Shown one piece after another: positions 21,643-28,670 of a stretch of DNA of 39,495 bases. Numbering within the stretch: the first letter of the stretch is position 1; each line of letters opens with the position of its first letter. The notes under the pieces are model-generated. The model ran no database searches. It had not been told where the DNA came from and saw nothing but the letters and a program-made list of their open reading frames with translations. The stretch lies in IMG/VR virus record IMGVR_UViG_3300023223_000155, positions 1 to 39,495 of that record, one strand, 5' to 3'. The stretch is from a virus. A program made the position numbers and the translations under genes.

Positions 21643-21876
21643 ATGTTCAAACCAATACACAATGAATATACAAACACAGTTTTAGGTGCGCCCAAAGATT
21701 GGGGCATTAAAAAGGATGGCGAGTGTATCGGACTTCCAGTACATCGGGATGAAGAATGTTATTACTCATGGTGGGCAGTCGATTGGAAAAATAGGCTTAA
21801 AATATTATTTGGAAAGCCAATACGATTAACGATCTTTTCGGTCAGTCATCCACCAGTATCATTAGATACAGAATAA
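21643..21876 (+). CDS. Hypothetical protein, 77 aa
   Basis: The product MFKPIHNEYTNTVLGAPKDW then IGLPVHRDEECYYSWWAVDW reads like small conserved phage proteins with 'LGxPxDWD...CxxLPV...W..' order. Leader half-motif at 21622 and RBS GACAGGAT. It is the first gene after the internal terminator. Confidence 0.65.
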   Translation: MFKPIHNEYTNTVLGAPKDWGIKKDGECIGLPVHRDEECYYSWWAVDWKNRLKILFGKPIRLTIFSVSHPPVSLDTE

Positions 21877-21907
21877 TTTTAAACGCCCGATTGGGCAGGA
21901 GAAGACA

Positions 21908-22099
21908 ATGTTCACTATAAAAAATAAACCAGCTACACTTTCACAAGTTTTGTTTTTTGTGATTGGGAATATTATAGCTTTACCGCTTTGCTTTTGGCTT
22001 CTCTCCCTTGCTGGCACGGCCCTAACGGGGGATGTTTTAGGCGGCTATGCCTTTGCTTTATTTGTAGCTGCAATGGGTTCAATAGTGAGTTTGAATTAA
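21908..22099 (+). CDS. Two-TM membrane protein, 63 aa
   Basis: Hydrophobic segments TLSQVLFFVIGNIIALPLCF and GGYAFALFVAAMGSIVSL flank a short polar loop. Full leader hairpin at 21883; RBS AGGAGAAGAC. Role unknown. Confidence 0.65.
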   Translation: MFTIKNKPATLSQVLFFVIGNIIALPLCFWLLSLAGTALTGDVLGGYAFALFVAAMGSIVSLN

Positions 22100-22133
22100 T
22101 TTCAACGAAGACGCCCATAGAAAGGCACACACA

Positions 22134-22595
22134 ATGGAAAGAACAAAATATCCTCTTAATCATGAGTGGCATGTATCCATTAATAGACACAGTGATGCAA
22201 TGCGTAAAGAAGGTAAAGATTGGCCCAAATTTATGTATGCCGCAAAAGATATGGCTGATGAGGTTCCAAGGCTTGCAATGATCTTTAAGCAGGAGCGTGA
22301 AGGCACGCTCACAAAGACACATAAGCAATGTTCTATGCAGAATGAAGTGCCAGTAATTGACAATCATTTAACGTGTGCAATGGGCAAAAAATGTGCATCT
22401 TGTCCCATACTAAAATCACTTGAAAAAACAGACCGTGCAAGTGGTGAAGATATTGATTTAATCAAGGCATGGACTTGCGCATCTCATATAATATCAAGCG
22501 GAATGCACTATGATTGCGGATTCGTGCAATCGGTTGATGATCAAATATATTGGGACAATGTCCATGCTAGCCTAGCAATGGCAGATCAAGATTAA
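22134..22595 (+). CDS. Cys-rich protein, 153 aa
   Basis: The N-terminal half is helical and charged. The C-terminal half has CSMQNEVPVIDNHLTC, then AMGKKCASCPILKSL, WTCASHI and YDCGF. The clustered cysteines with CxxCP suggest a zinc or Fe-S site. Leader at 22111. No family was recognised. Confidence 0.6.
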   Translation: MERTKYPLNHEWHVSINRHSDAMRKEGKDWPKFMYAAKDMADEVPRLAMIFKQEREGTLTKTHKQCSMQNEVPVIDNHLTCAMGKKCASCPILKSLEKTDRASGEDIDLIKAWTCASHIISSGMHYDCGFVQSVDDQIYWDNVHASLAMADQD

Positions 22596-22628
22596 TTTTA
22601 AACGCCCGATTGGGCATGGAGAAATACA

Positions 22629-22907
22629 ATGGCACTATTAGAGGATTTAAAGGTCGCTGCAGGTGATGAACAATACCCAAAATCACTAACCCTGAGAGCT
22701 GTTGCTGAGATTAAAGAATTACGCACAAGCTTAGGTATTGCGCTTGTGGCATTAGAGCAGGCAGACGTATTGCTAATCGCCCTAAGAGATGATGATGATA
22801 AGCGTAGAGATATGTTAAGGGAATTAAACGGGGAATTAAATCTAACTGAACCAAAAGTCCGGCAAGGTATAAAGGTGGCTAAAGATACCTTGAGATTCGG
22901 ATTATAA
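22629..22907 (+). CDS. Helical protein, 92 aa
   Basis: The product is nearly all helix, with heptad-like Leu/Ala (LRAVAEIKELRTSLGIALVA) and an acidic turn RDDDDKRRD. Full leader hairpin at 22602 and RBS TGGAGAAATAC. No family was recognised. Confidence 0.6.
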   Translation: MALLEDLKVAAGDEQYPKSLTLRAVAEIKELRTSLGIALVALEQADVLLIALRDDDDKRRDMLRELNGELNLTEPKVRQGIKVAKDTLRFGL

Positions 22908-22948
22908 AATAGTCACACTAACGCCCATATAACAGGCAAGGAAAAAAG

Positions 22949-23728
22949 ATGGATGCTCTAGGAGACAGAATGAAATTTTATGAACGGTTTGAAACAGGAC
23001 AAGTATTTATGCCAATGATGCCTATACTTGCTCGTGTTGATGGTCGTGCGTTTCATACCTTTTGTAAGGGGCTTAATCGCCCATATGACGAGCGTTTAAT
23101 AGGTCTTATGACTGATGTAACTAGATTTCTAGTAGAGCAAACAAACGCTACTGTAGGCTACACACAAAGTGATGAAATAACCTTGGCGTGGTCAAATCAA
23201 GAGGCAAAATCTGAAATGTTTTTTGGAGGGAAGAAATTTAAGGTTATATCCATTGTTTCTTCTTTAACTACCCTTATGTTCAATCACTTGCTCGAAGAAT
23301 GGCTACCAGAAAAAGCAGATAAGTTGCCTATCTTTGATTGCCGAGTATGGCAGGTGCCTAATCTAGATGAGGCGTGTAATGTATTTGTATGGCGTGAACA
23401 GGATGCTGTTAGAAACAGTCTTCAAATGGCCGCACAGAGCATTTATTCCCATAATGAATTGCACAATAAGAATGCCGCAAATTTGCATGATATGTTGATG
23501 GAAAAAGGCATTAATTGGAATGATTATCCATCCCGATTTAAACGCGGAACATATATTAGGAGAACTGAAAAAACTTCTGTTATTCATCCTGCTGAACTTG
23601 CCAACTTGCCAGAAAAACACAATGCCAGGATTAACCCAGATATGAAATTTACTAGAAATGTTATTGAAGAAATAGATTTGAAACCATTGTCAAAATTTGA
23701 AGACAAAGTATCAATCTTATTTTCATAA
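22949..23728 (+). CDS. Thg1-like protein: tRNA 5'-end 3'-5' nucleotidyltransferase family
   Basis: The 259-residue protein is a full Thg1/TLP catalytic domain. LGDRMKFYERFETGQ starts as in Thg1. ARVDGRAFHTFCKGLNRPYD carries the first metal aspartate (D31). VGYTQSDEITLAW carries the second (D74, with E75). FDCRVWQVPNLDEACNVFVW, then REQDAVRNSLQM, replaces the HINNLYN motif of eukaryotic Thg1, as in bacterial and archaeal Thg1-like proteins, and GINWNDYPSRFKRGTYI completes the fold. Known members add G-1 to tRNA-His or repair truncated tRNA 5' ends by templated 3'-5' addition. Leader at 22921. The same block encodes two tRNA-like elements, which makes them candidate substrates (inference). Confidence 0.9.
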   Translation: MDALGDRMKFYERFETGQVFMPMMPILARVDGRAFHTFCKGLNRPYDERLIGLMTDVTRFLVEQTNATVGYTQSDEITLAWSNQEAKSEMFFGGKKFKVISIVSSLTTLMFNHLLEEWLPEKADKLPIFDCRVWQVPNLDEACNVFVWREQDAVRNSLQMAAQSIYSHNELHNKNAANLHDMLMEKGINWNDYPSRFKRGTYIRRTEKTSVIHPAELANLPEKHNARINPDMKFTRNVIEEIDLKPLSKFEDKVSILFS

Positions 23729-23758
23729 CACTAACGCCCGGTTGGGCAGGAGAGAGAC

Positions 23759-24043
23759 ATGAAAACCAATGTCGAATTTACATACCGCCACCTTGCACAT
23801 GAATACAACGTCACCGCGACATTCACACGGGAGGATGCGCCAGGGCTTGCCATGCATGGAGAAACGGGCGCAGAGGGTGAATGGCAGATGGAAGATATTC
23901 GTGTTGAGGATGAAGATGGTGAGTGCTGGTATGGTGAGATGCGGGAATGGTATAAGATGGTGCCTAATCCATTTAGGCTTGACGTAAGCTATAAATCTCT
24001 TGCCGAAATCATCCTGGATAAAGCATTGGAGGAAATCGAATGA
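23759..24043 (+). CDS. Hypothetical acidic protein, 94 aa
   Basis: Last gene with the leader hairpin (23734-23747, GGTT loop); RBS AGGAGAGAGAC. The product is beta-rich and acidic (EFTYRHLAHEYNVTATFTRE; EDIRVEDEDGECWYGEMREW). It overlaps the next gene by 4 nt, the first such overlap in this block. No family was recognised. Confidence 0.6.
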   Translation: MKTNVEFTYRHLAHEYNVTATFTREDAPGLAMHGETGAEGEWQMEDIRVEDEDGECWYGEMREWYKMVPNPFRLDVSYKSLAEIILDKALEEIE

Positions 24044-24231
24044 TCTACCGTGGATTTGACATATCATATGACCCTAAGCCAGTAGGTACGAGAGCCTGGG
24101 ATTGGGGGTTTTGTCCCGTTGACAATGACGGCGATCCAGAGACAAACGGCATCGGCAAGACCGAAGCGCATTGCATGTTGCAGATTGATGATTTAATTAC
24201 GGAGAGAGATTATGAAAATCAACGGTGTTAA
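24040..24231 (+). CDS. Hypothetical protein, 63 aa
   Basis: MIYRGFDISYDPKPVGTRAW then DWGFCPVDNDGDPETNGIGK and EAHCMLQIDDLITERD resemble a small phage-protein fold 'YRGxxIxxxPxP...DW.....DYDG...G.G.S...C...IDD'. Starts in the stop of the previous gene. Role unknown. Confidence 0.65.
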   Translation: MIYRGFDISYDPKPVGTRAWDWGFCPVDNDGDPETNGIGKTEAHCMLQIDDLITERDYENQRC

Positions 24232-24319
24232 ATTCCGCATACGGGATATATTGGGGTGCTTTGTGGTTGCCGCTTTCATCTATGTGTTCATAGCTTTTCC
24301 GTTATTATTTGGAGTTTGA
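24212..24319 (+). CDS. Single-TM membrane peptide, 35 aa
   Basis: MKINGVKFRIRDI precedes LGCFVVAAFIYVFIAFPLLF. RBS GGAGAGAGATT is inside the end of the previous gene (20-nt overlap). Role unknown. Confidence 0.55.
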   Translation: MKINGVKFRIRDILGCFVVAAFIYVFIAFPLLFGV

Positions 24320-24322
24320 GCA

Positions 24323-24493
24323 GTGACTGACGAGCAATGGGATATAAACAACAACATATGCGCCATAACAAGCGCGCTGGATGACCTAATAGAATATCCT
24401 GGACTGATTACCCCGGAGGACATATCTAGGCTCTGCAAGGTGTCTAATCGCCTTAATGACTTATTGGTTAAAATTACAAATGATAAGGGGTAG
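24323..24493 (+). CDS. Hypothetical helical protein, 56 aa, GTG start
   Basis: The GTG at 24323 follows TTTGGAGTTTGAGCA. The product (M)TDEQWDINNNICAITSALDD then LIEYPGLITPEDISRLCKVS is helical with LNDLLVKITNDKG. It ends 1 nt before the next ATG. No family was recognised. Confidence 0.55.
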   Translation: MTDEQWDINNNICAITSALDDLIEYPGLITPEDISRLCKVSNRLNDLLVKITNDKG

Positions 24494-24494
24494 T

Positions 24495-24767
24495 ATGGAG
24501 GTTAGGAGTGTGCATGAAGGCTACTTCAAAACCCGTGCATATAAAAACGGCCCCTGGGTTCCTGTACGTGTTTGGCTAGAGGATGGTGATAGATGCCCTG
24601 AAACGGGAGAATTACTATCTGATCAAATGTATCGAGCAGAGGAGAATAGGAACCCTAACGATCCACTGGCATTTAATCAGATAGACCCTTTTGATGAGAA
24701 ATGTATTTATAGACGAGAAATAACAAAGGAAGAATTTCAATGGTTGATATTAATGAAAACATTATGA
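24495..24767 (+). CDS. Conserved phage protein, 90 aa
   Basis: The start MEVRSVHEGYFKTRAYKNGP at 24495 is chosen over a longer frame from 24456 that overlaps the previous gene. GPWVPVRVWLEDGDRCPETG is a recognisable segment in small phage proteins found near Erf/NinB genes. It overlaps erf by 28 nt. Role unknown. Confidence 0.65.
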   Translation: MEVRSVHEGYFKTRAYKNGPWVPVRVWLEDGDRCPETGELLSDQMYRAEENRNPNDPLAFNQIDPFDEKCIYRREITKEEFQWLILMKTL

Positions 24768-25417
24768 AAATGCCGGAAAGCGTAGCTAAGGCTATTTGTC
24801 AAGTCATGGGAAATATAACGAAGCTCACCAAGGAAAACGAAAATAAATTCGATAAGTATAAGTTTACTTCGGTTGATGATTTTATGGAATCAGTTAACCC
24901 GCTTTGTGCAGAGGCTGGCCTATTCATCTTACAGACGGAAAGCAAGTCTCCTGCATTTATGGAGAAAGAAGGTAAGAACGGGGTCCAGCGTGTTATATGG
25001 TTTGAGTTTGATTTTATTCTTGGTTCCGCTGCCGGTGATTTATACGGACCATTGCGGCGGTCTGTGTTTGTTCCATCAACAGGAGCGCAAGCTTTCGGCT
25101 CCGGGCAATCATATGCACTGAAACAATTCTTGCGGTCATTATTCCTAATTGCCACTGGCGACCAAGACGACCCCGACAAGACCGCCAATAAAGGCATGGA
25201 AATCGCCCCGACGATTGATACTAAGGCGATGGCAACCAGAATAAACCGCAGTATTTCCGTAGCAAAAACTATAGCGGAAATTGACAAGGTGTCTGTCACC
25301 TATAATGATGACCTTCTTATGGTAAAAAAGGCATCAGCAACCGCATATGATTTCTTGATGGACGCCATCAAAAAACGGACGGATGAAATAAACTGCAACA
25401 CAGGAGAAGAACAATGA
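24740..25417 (+). CDS. erf: Erf-family single-strand annealing recombinase
   Basis: The 225-residue protein shows FDKYKFTSVDDFMESVNPLC (37-56), then GDLYGPLRRSVFVPSTGAQA FGSG-type block (99-122) and QSYALKQFLRSLFLIATGDQ (123-142), the signature of P22 Erf-type annealing proteins. These bind ssDNA and recombine or circularise phage DNA, matching a permuted genome. RBS AAAGGAAGAA; the stop overlaps the next ATG. The adjacent DUF968 and NinB genes form the usual recombination cluster. Confidence 0.9.
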   Translation: MVDINENIMKMPESVAKAICQVMGNITKLTKENENKFDKYKFTSVDDFMESVNPLCAEAGLFILQTESKSPAFMEKEGKNGVQRVIWFEFDFILGSAAGDLYGPLRRSVFVPSTGAQAFGSGQSYALKQFLRSLFLIATGDQDDPDKTANKGMEIAPTIDTKAMATRINRSISVAKTIAEIDKVSVTYNDDLLMVKKASATAYDFLMDAIKKRTDEINCNTGEEQ

Positions 25418-25716
25418 TTGACCAAACATCAGCAGTCTTTGCAGTCGGGACCACGTATGACCCAACAACCCTATTGATCATGGTTTGCATAATCGCCTAC
25501 ACGGTGCTTATCGGTATGGCTGGTTATTTCTTCGGACGGGACGATGCCAGGATTGAGAGTGACAGGTTTTGGGCTATGCAGCGGTTACTTAAAGCTAGAA
25601 GCGAACCAGCACGGTATAAAAGACGGTCAGAGGCTGCAAAGAAGGGGCATAGAACGCGTAAGCGGATTGATAAGCGAGTGGCCGTTCTGATAACAGGCAC
25701 AGAATGTAATCGTTAA
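25414..25716 (+). CDS. Membrane protein with basic tail, 100 aa
   Basis: One strong hydrophobic segment TTLLIMVCIIAYTVLIGMAG (about 18-37) is followed by a long basic tail (KARSEPARYKRRSEAAKKGH; RTRKRIDKR). Overlaps both neighbours by 1-4 nt. Unknown role; the tail could contact nucleic acid or the membrane. Confidence 0.6.
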   Translation: MIDQTSAVFAVGTTYDPTTLLIMVCIIAYTVLIGMAGYFFGRDDARIESDRFWAMQRLLKARSEPARYKRRSEAAKKGHRTRKRIDKRVAVLITGTECNR

Positions 25717-26024
25717 TGGCGGCTAATCTTAAATACGGCCCCCGCTTTAAGTGTATGGAGCATCGTGTATTCGTTCGTTCCCAAAGGTGCCTAGCTTGTG
25801 GCGATTGGCCATCAGACGACCACCACCCGTTGCTGACAGAGGCGCGGCGGAAATTGGGGAAGTCACACGATTGGCAGGTTGTCCCACTATGCAGGCCGCA
25901 TCATATGGAGATTCACGACCGATTAGGCGAACAGAAATTTGTGGATAAATATAATATTGACTTTGAAGAGGCATGGACCAAGCTTTGTGCTATGTCGCCA
26001 TCCAAGAAAGTGAGAGAGAAATGA
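25716..26024 (+). CDS. DUF968/Ref-like HNH-type nuclease, 102 aa
   Basis: CLACGDWPSDDHHPLLTEAR (25-44) and DWQVVPLCRPHHMEIHDRLG (52-71) carry the CxxC...DxHH...PLCxxHHxxxH layout of DUF968 and phage P1 Ref-type RecA-dependent nucleases (beta-beta-alpha metal fold). Between Erf and NinB it is part of the recombination cluster. Its stop is shared with the next ATG (ATGA). Confidence 0.8.
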   Translation: MAANLKYGPRFKCMEHRVFVRSQRCLACGDWPSDDHHPLLTEARRKLGKSHDWQVVPLCRPHHMEIHDRLGEQKFVDKYNIDFEEAWTKLCAMSPSKKVREK

Positions 26025-26329
26025 AAACATGTAAATCTTGTAACACATCAAAAGAACTGTCAGAATTTGCCCGTAACGCCAAAAGCAAGGATGGATACTT
26101 AAAAACGTGCAAGTCGTGCGTAGTTGCGAATAAGCGGACAGGGTATTCACTCAGACAGGCAATCAACGACAAGTGTAAAGACTGTATCCACGATCCGCAT
26201 GGTGGCGGGGGTTCATGGCGCGAACAGGTCAGAATTGTACATCTGGCAACTGTCCGCTTTATGTTGTTCGGCCAATGCCATCCAACGGCTAGAGCCGCAC
26301 ACATGAGCCACAAGATAGCTTGTCGTTAA
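26021..26329 (+). CDS. Zinc-finger protein, probably frameshifted near 26230
   Basis: The N-terminus has CKSCNTSKELSEF and LKTCKSCVVANK (two CxxC), then a second conserved unit CKDCIHDPHGGGGSWREQV. After V70 the annotated frame loses the family ending. In the +2 frame from 26230 the DNA encodes QNCTSGNCPLYVVRPMPSNG and stops at 26292; this CxxxxC-PLY-VRP end is what the family usually has. One missing base at 26229-26230 would restore it. It is either a real mutation that replaces the tail or a base-call error. Confidence 0.7.
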   Translation: MKTCKSCNTSKELSEFARNAKSKDGYLKTCKSCVVANKRTGYSLRQAINDKCKDCIHDPHGGGGSWREQVRIVHLATVRFMLFGQCHPTARAAHMSHKIACR

Positions 26330-26358
26330 TATAACGCGAAATATGAGAGACAAAGGAT

Positions 26359-26814
26359 ATGGCTAATTATTTCATCCTCAAAGAGGATAGCGACAGGGAA
26401 CGGGCAATTAACTTCATCCGCACCGTTGACCTGACCAAGCCAAAAAAGATTAGTTGCGTCAATTATGTGAAAGACAGAAGCGACGAACAGAATAAATTGC
26501 AGATGTTTTGGATTAAAGCCGCAGCCATAGAACTTGACGGGGAAACATTTGAGGAGTTACGGTCAAGGTGTAAACTTCTGTTTGGTGTTCCAATATTGTG
26601 CCGTGATAATGATCGGTTTTGTAGAATATACGATAAACTTATCAAGCCGTTGTCGTATGAAGAAAAGATAGATTATATCACCGTGTTTGATTTTGCCGTA
26701 ACAAGGTTGATGAACGTCAAGCAAATGATGGAATATACCGACAGAATTGCACAATACTTTTCAGAGCAAGGCGTTTATCTGCCTATACGTGAAGAATTAC
26801 AAAGGAATGAATGA
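26359..26814 (+). CDS. ninB: NinB (lambda Orf)-like recombination mediator, 151 aa
   Basis: KDRSDEQNKLQMFWIKAAAI then FEELRSRCKLLFGVPILCRD follow the 'RSxxQNxxxWxxLxxxA' core of NinB/Orf. The helical C-terminus (LMNVKQMMEYTDRIAQYFSE) also fits. Lambda Orf binds SSB and ssDNA and helps annealing recombination; its neighbour here is Erf. RBS AGACAAAGGATAT. The stop overlaps the next ATG. Confidence 0.8.
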   Translation: MANYFILKEDSDRERAINFIRTVDLTKPKKISCVNYVKDRSDEQNKLQMFWIKAAAIELDGETFEELRSRCKLLFGVPILCRDNDRFCRIYDKLIKPLSYEEKIDYITVFDFAVTRLMNVKQMMEYTDRIAQYFSEQGVYLPIREELQRNE

Positions 26815-27098
26815 TGTCAATAGTAAATGGTATTAACCCGCCTGATGTGGACTGTCCTGTTTGTGGCACAAAGCTAATTGAGTTTCAAACATATCACGAC
26901 ACAGGGAAGGATATAATTTTTGAGTTTTGGGAATGTCATACTTTTACCGGGTTCTGCAATAATAAGAAATGTGAAACCATGACGGATTTCGTCAGAAAGA
27001 TGACTCCGGCGAAGATTGAAGATTATGACATGGTGTATGAAAAAAAAGACTGGCCTGCAACCCGCCCATTCTGGGCAAGATGTAAGAAGTTTTTATAA
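26811..27098 (+). CDS. Zinc-ribbon protein, 95 aa
   Basis: VDCPVCGTKLIEF and FCNNKKCETM give CPxCG and CxxxxxC, consistent with one zinc ribbon. It overlaps the ninB-like gene by 4 nt (ATGATG start). Role unknown. Confidence 0.65.
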   Translation: MMSIVNGINPPDVDCPVCGTKLIEFQTYHDTGKDIIFEFWECHTFTGFCNNKKCETMTDFVRKMTPAKIEDYDMVYEKKDWPATRPFWARCKKFL

Positions 27099-27159
27099 AG
27101 CAATCGCTAAACTATGCTATACTAAATAAGAGGACTAACCGCTACACCGTGGATATAAG

Positions 27160-27501
27160 ATGAAGAATTGCTATATATGGGCTAAAGAGCAGATAGCCTC
27201 GCACGGGGGTGAGTTAGTTGTCGCATGGTCGAGCCGGTGGTTTGGCCATTTTCACATAATTCATGTCGCTAATGAGGGAAGTTTGACGGGATATGGCCCA
27301 AATGATAAAAGTTACGTCACGTTGTGGCGGTTCTTGTGGGATGGGGAATGGGTCTTTGAGGGGCATACAGAGGAATACAAAGATTACATACCCTTCATGG
27401 ACGGACTAAAAGCGGCGATGAGAATGGAATTAATGAGGGTTGGCGGGGCAGTTAGGGCCTTAGCCGCTAATCTTTGGGTTCGATTGTCTTGGCCTCTATA
27501 G
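27160..27501 (+). CDS. Hypothetical protein, 113 aa, last plus-strand gene
   Basis: Trp-rich product (AWSSRWFGHFHIIHVANEGS; VTLWRFLWDGEWVFEGHTEE). The preceding gap (27099-27159) has TATACT at 27118 but no good -35. Its last 35 nt overlap the end of the minus-strand gene at 27467, so the two transcription blocks converge inside coding sequence without room for a terminator. No family was recognised. Confidence 0.6.
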   Translation: MKNCYIWAKEQIASHGGELVVAWSSRWFGHFHIIHVANEGSLTGYGPNDKSYVTLWRFLWDGEWVFEGHTEEYKDYIPFMDGLKAAMRMELMRVGGAVRALAANLWVRLSWPL

Positions 27502-27745
27502 CTTTATTATGGCGCACCGTCTCTTGGTGTTCTTTTTCTTTTAAGGCAAGTTCTTTGTTTCTTAGGACGTGGGCCTTTATCTTTAATATACTCCCCAACA
27601 CAATACCGATGATCACGGCCAATGCCCCAATCCCCGAGGCATGCTCACCAAGCCACTTAAGGGCTAGAACAGCCCCACCACCGCCCGATCCAGCAAGAAA
27701 AGCGTTGCCCGCGAAATTAACTATATTAGCCTTCATCGTAATCAT
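27467..27745 (-). CDS. Membrane protein, holin candidate, 92 aa
   Basis: After NIVNFAGNAFLAGSGGGGAV the segment IGALAVIIGIVLGSILKIKA (about 39-58) is a strong membrane helix, and the region 12-32 may form a weaker first one. The C-terminus is charged (LKEKEHQETVRHNKAIEAKT). Length, one to two TM helices and a charged tail fit class II holins. Last gene of the late transcript. Confidence 0.5.
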   Translation of the reverse strand: MITMKANIVNFAGNAFLAGSGGGGAVLALKWLGEHASGIGALAVIIGIVLGSILKIKAHVLRNKELALKEKEHQETVRHNKAIEAKTIEPKD

Positions 27746-27942
27746 CTAACTATCTTCTTCCATGCCCATAAAATCTTATCCTTAAAACCCTGTTTAAATT
27801 CTTCCCACATACCCAATGTAATAAGGCCGCATGCAAATGCACCTAATATTAAGCCCTCAGATAATATTGCGAACACCAAAACCTGGCCTACTGGATCGCC
27901 CCACAAGAGAGAGACTTGATTCATAAATGTTTCGCGCCCCAT
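27742..27942 (-). CDS. Small membrane protein, 66 aa
   Basis: One long hydrophobic stretch (VGQVLVFAILSEGLILGAFA, 18-37, extended by CGLITLGMW) precedes an amphipathic basic helix EEFKQGFKDKILWAWKKIV. Its first 86 nt overlap the end of the previous gene in another frame, unusually long. Holin or antiholin is possible by location; no family was recognised. Confidence 0.55.
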   Translation of the reverse strand: MGRETFMNQVSLLWGDPVGQVLVFAILSEGLILGAFACGLITLGMWEEFKQGFKDKILWAWKKIVR

Positions 27943-28375
27943 TTGCCGAGCCTTTCATAATAGACAATCCTGTTAAGATATATAAAGCTATATTAATTAA
28001 TTCAAAATTATCCCACCATAAAGTATGAACGCCAGTTGTTCTGTATTGCAAAGCATCTATATTCAGCATTGCTTGTGCAAACATGAACCCCATCAGGATG
28101 AGTATCTGCGGTATGATTGTTTTTTCCTTGAACCATTTTGCAGATGTTATCAAAAGCATAATAGTCCCGGCGTTAATGGTGTCTATAATTGTTGATTTGG
28201 TAAGGTTGTCTATAATTGATCCAGCGGCCAATTCTTTTAGATAAGGGTAGAAAGCCGCATTGACAATTGAAGATATTAGGAGGATAGCACCAGTAGCACG
28301 ACAAGATTTATCACATGCCGCGAATAAGAAAAAAAATGCTGCCACCCATGGCAATATCTCCAACAACCAAACCAT
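27857..28375 (-). CDS. Polytopic membrane protein, 172 aa, ~4-5 TM
   Basis: Hydrophobic segments: LLEILPWVAAFFFLFAA (3-19), GAILLISSIVNAAFY (29-43), TINAGTIMLLITSA (66-79), IPQILILMGFMFAQAML (88-104) and FELINIALYILTGLSIM (124-140). The last 30 residues are read over the next gene. Possible lysis or superinfection-exclusion role by location. No family was recognised. Confidence 0.6.
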   Translation of the reverse strand: MVWLLEILPWVAAFFFLFAACDKSCRATGAILLISSIVNAAFYPYLKELAAGSIIDNLTKSTIIDTINAGTIMLLITSAKWFKEKTIIPQILILMGFMFAQAMLNIDALQYRTTGVHTLWWDNFELINIALYILTGLSIMKGSANGARNIYESSLSLVGRSSRPGFGVRNII

Positions 28376-28440
28376 TATTTGCTTTTGGGCTTTGGCTTAG
28401 TTTTCTTGGTTGTTCCTGTCTTCTTTGGTCCTTGTGCCAT
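28375..28440 (-). CDS. Lys-rich 21-aa peptide
   Basis: ATG at 28438-28440 after AGGATAAAGACA; the product begins MAQGPKKTGTTKKTKPK and has 8 lysines in 21 residues. Its stop overlaps the next start by one base (TAATG), as in other coupled genes here. A very small basic peptide; role unknown. Confidence 0.45.
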   Translation of the reverse strand: MAQGPKKTGTTKKTKPKPKSK

Positions 28441-28478
28441 TGTCTTTATCCTGTTGTTAAAATGTCAGTGTACTATTT

Positions 28479-28670
28479 TTAATTGCAATGTTCTACATAT
28501 TTGTCGTTGTGGTTCAATATCTGCTCCACAAGATAATCTGAAATAACATCAATATCATCATTGGTCGGGTTTATCTCACTTGTCCACAGGCAATCCTTTT
28601 GAATCACTTGCGTACTTGCGCAACCTGTCACGGCGACCATCAGCACCAATATCACGATTAGCTTTTTCAA
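28479..28670 (-). CDS. o-spanin lipoprotein (Rz1-like)
   Basis: The 63-residue protein has a signal peptide MKKLIVILVLMVAVTGCAST with lipobox VTGC (acylated C17). It starts inside the i-spanin gene in another frame and extends beyond it, the known partly nested Rz/Rz1 layout. The mature protein would sit in the outer membrane and join the inner spanin to fuse membranes at lysis. It is less Pro-rich than lambda Rz1. Confidence 0.85.
   Translation of the reverse strand: MKKLIVILVLMVAVTGCASTQVIQKDCLWTSEINPTNDDIDVISDYLVEQILNHNDKYVEHCN

Larger units (their letters stand above)
17665..23747 (+). repeat. Family of ~19 gene-leader hairpin repeats (ACGCCC...GGGC)
   Basis: A short motif recurs after almost every stop codon and 15-35 nt before almost every start in this block. 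ACGCC(C/T/A) begins at 17665, 17812, 18169, 18440, 18966, 19188, 19667, 19772, 20097, 20466, 20641, 20903, 21291, 21622, 21883, 22111, 22602, 22921 and 23734. The full form AACGCCC-GATT-GGGCA occurs at 18966, 19667, 21883 and 22602; GGTT loop at 23734; 19188 has GCCA-GATT-TGGC, a compensated base pair; 20903 has GCCCG-TTA-CGGGC. Copies at 18440, 20097, 20466 and 21622 keep only the 5' half. The genes between are unrelated, so the motif is a conserved leader, not duplicated coding sequence. Function is unknown. Confidence 0.85.

Noticed and set aside
17665-23747. CRISPR-like array of short repeats
   Set aside because: Spacing is irregular (70-800 bp) and the intervals are genes; repeats are short, hairpin-type and variable.
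27099-27159. Promoter before the last plus-strand gene
   Set aside because: TATACT at 27118 has no -35 at suitable distance.
27477-27492. Third T-arm (GGGTTCGATTGTC)
   Set aside because: The loop bases match but no stem complements exist; it lies in the minus-strand holin candidate gene.
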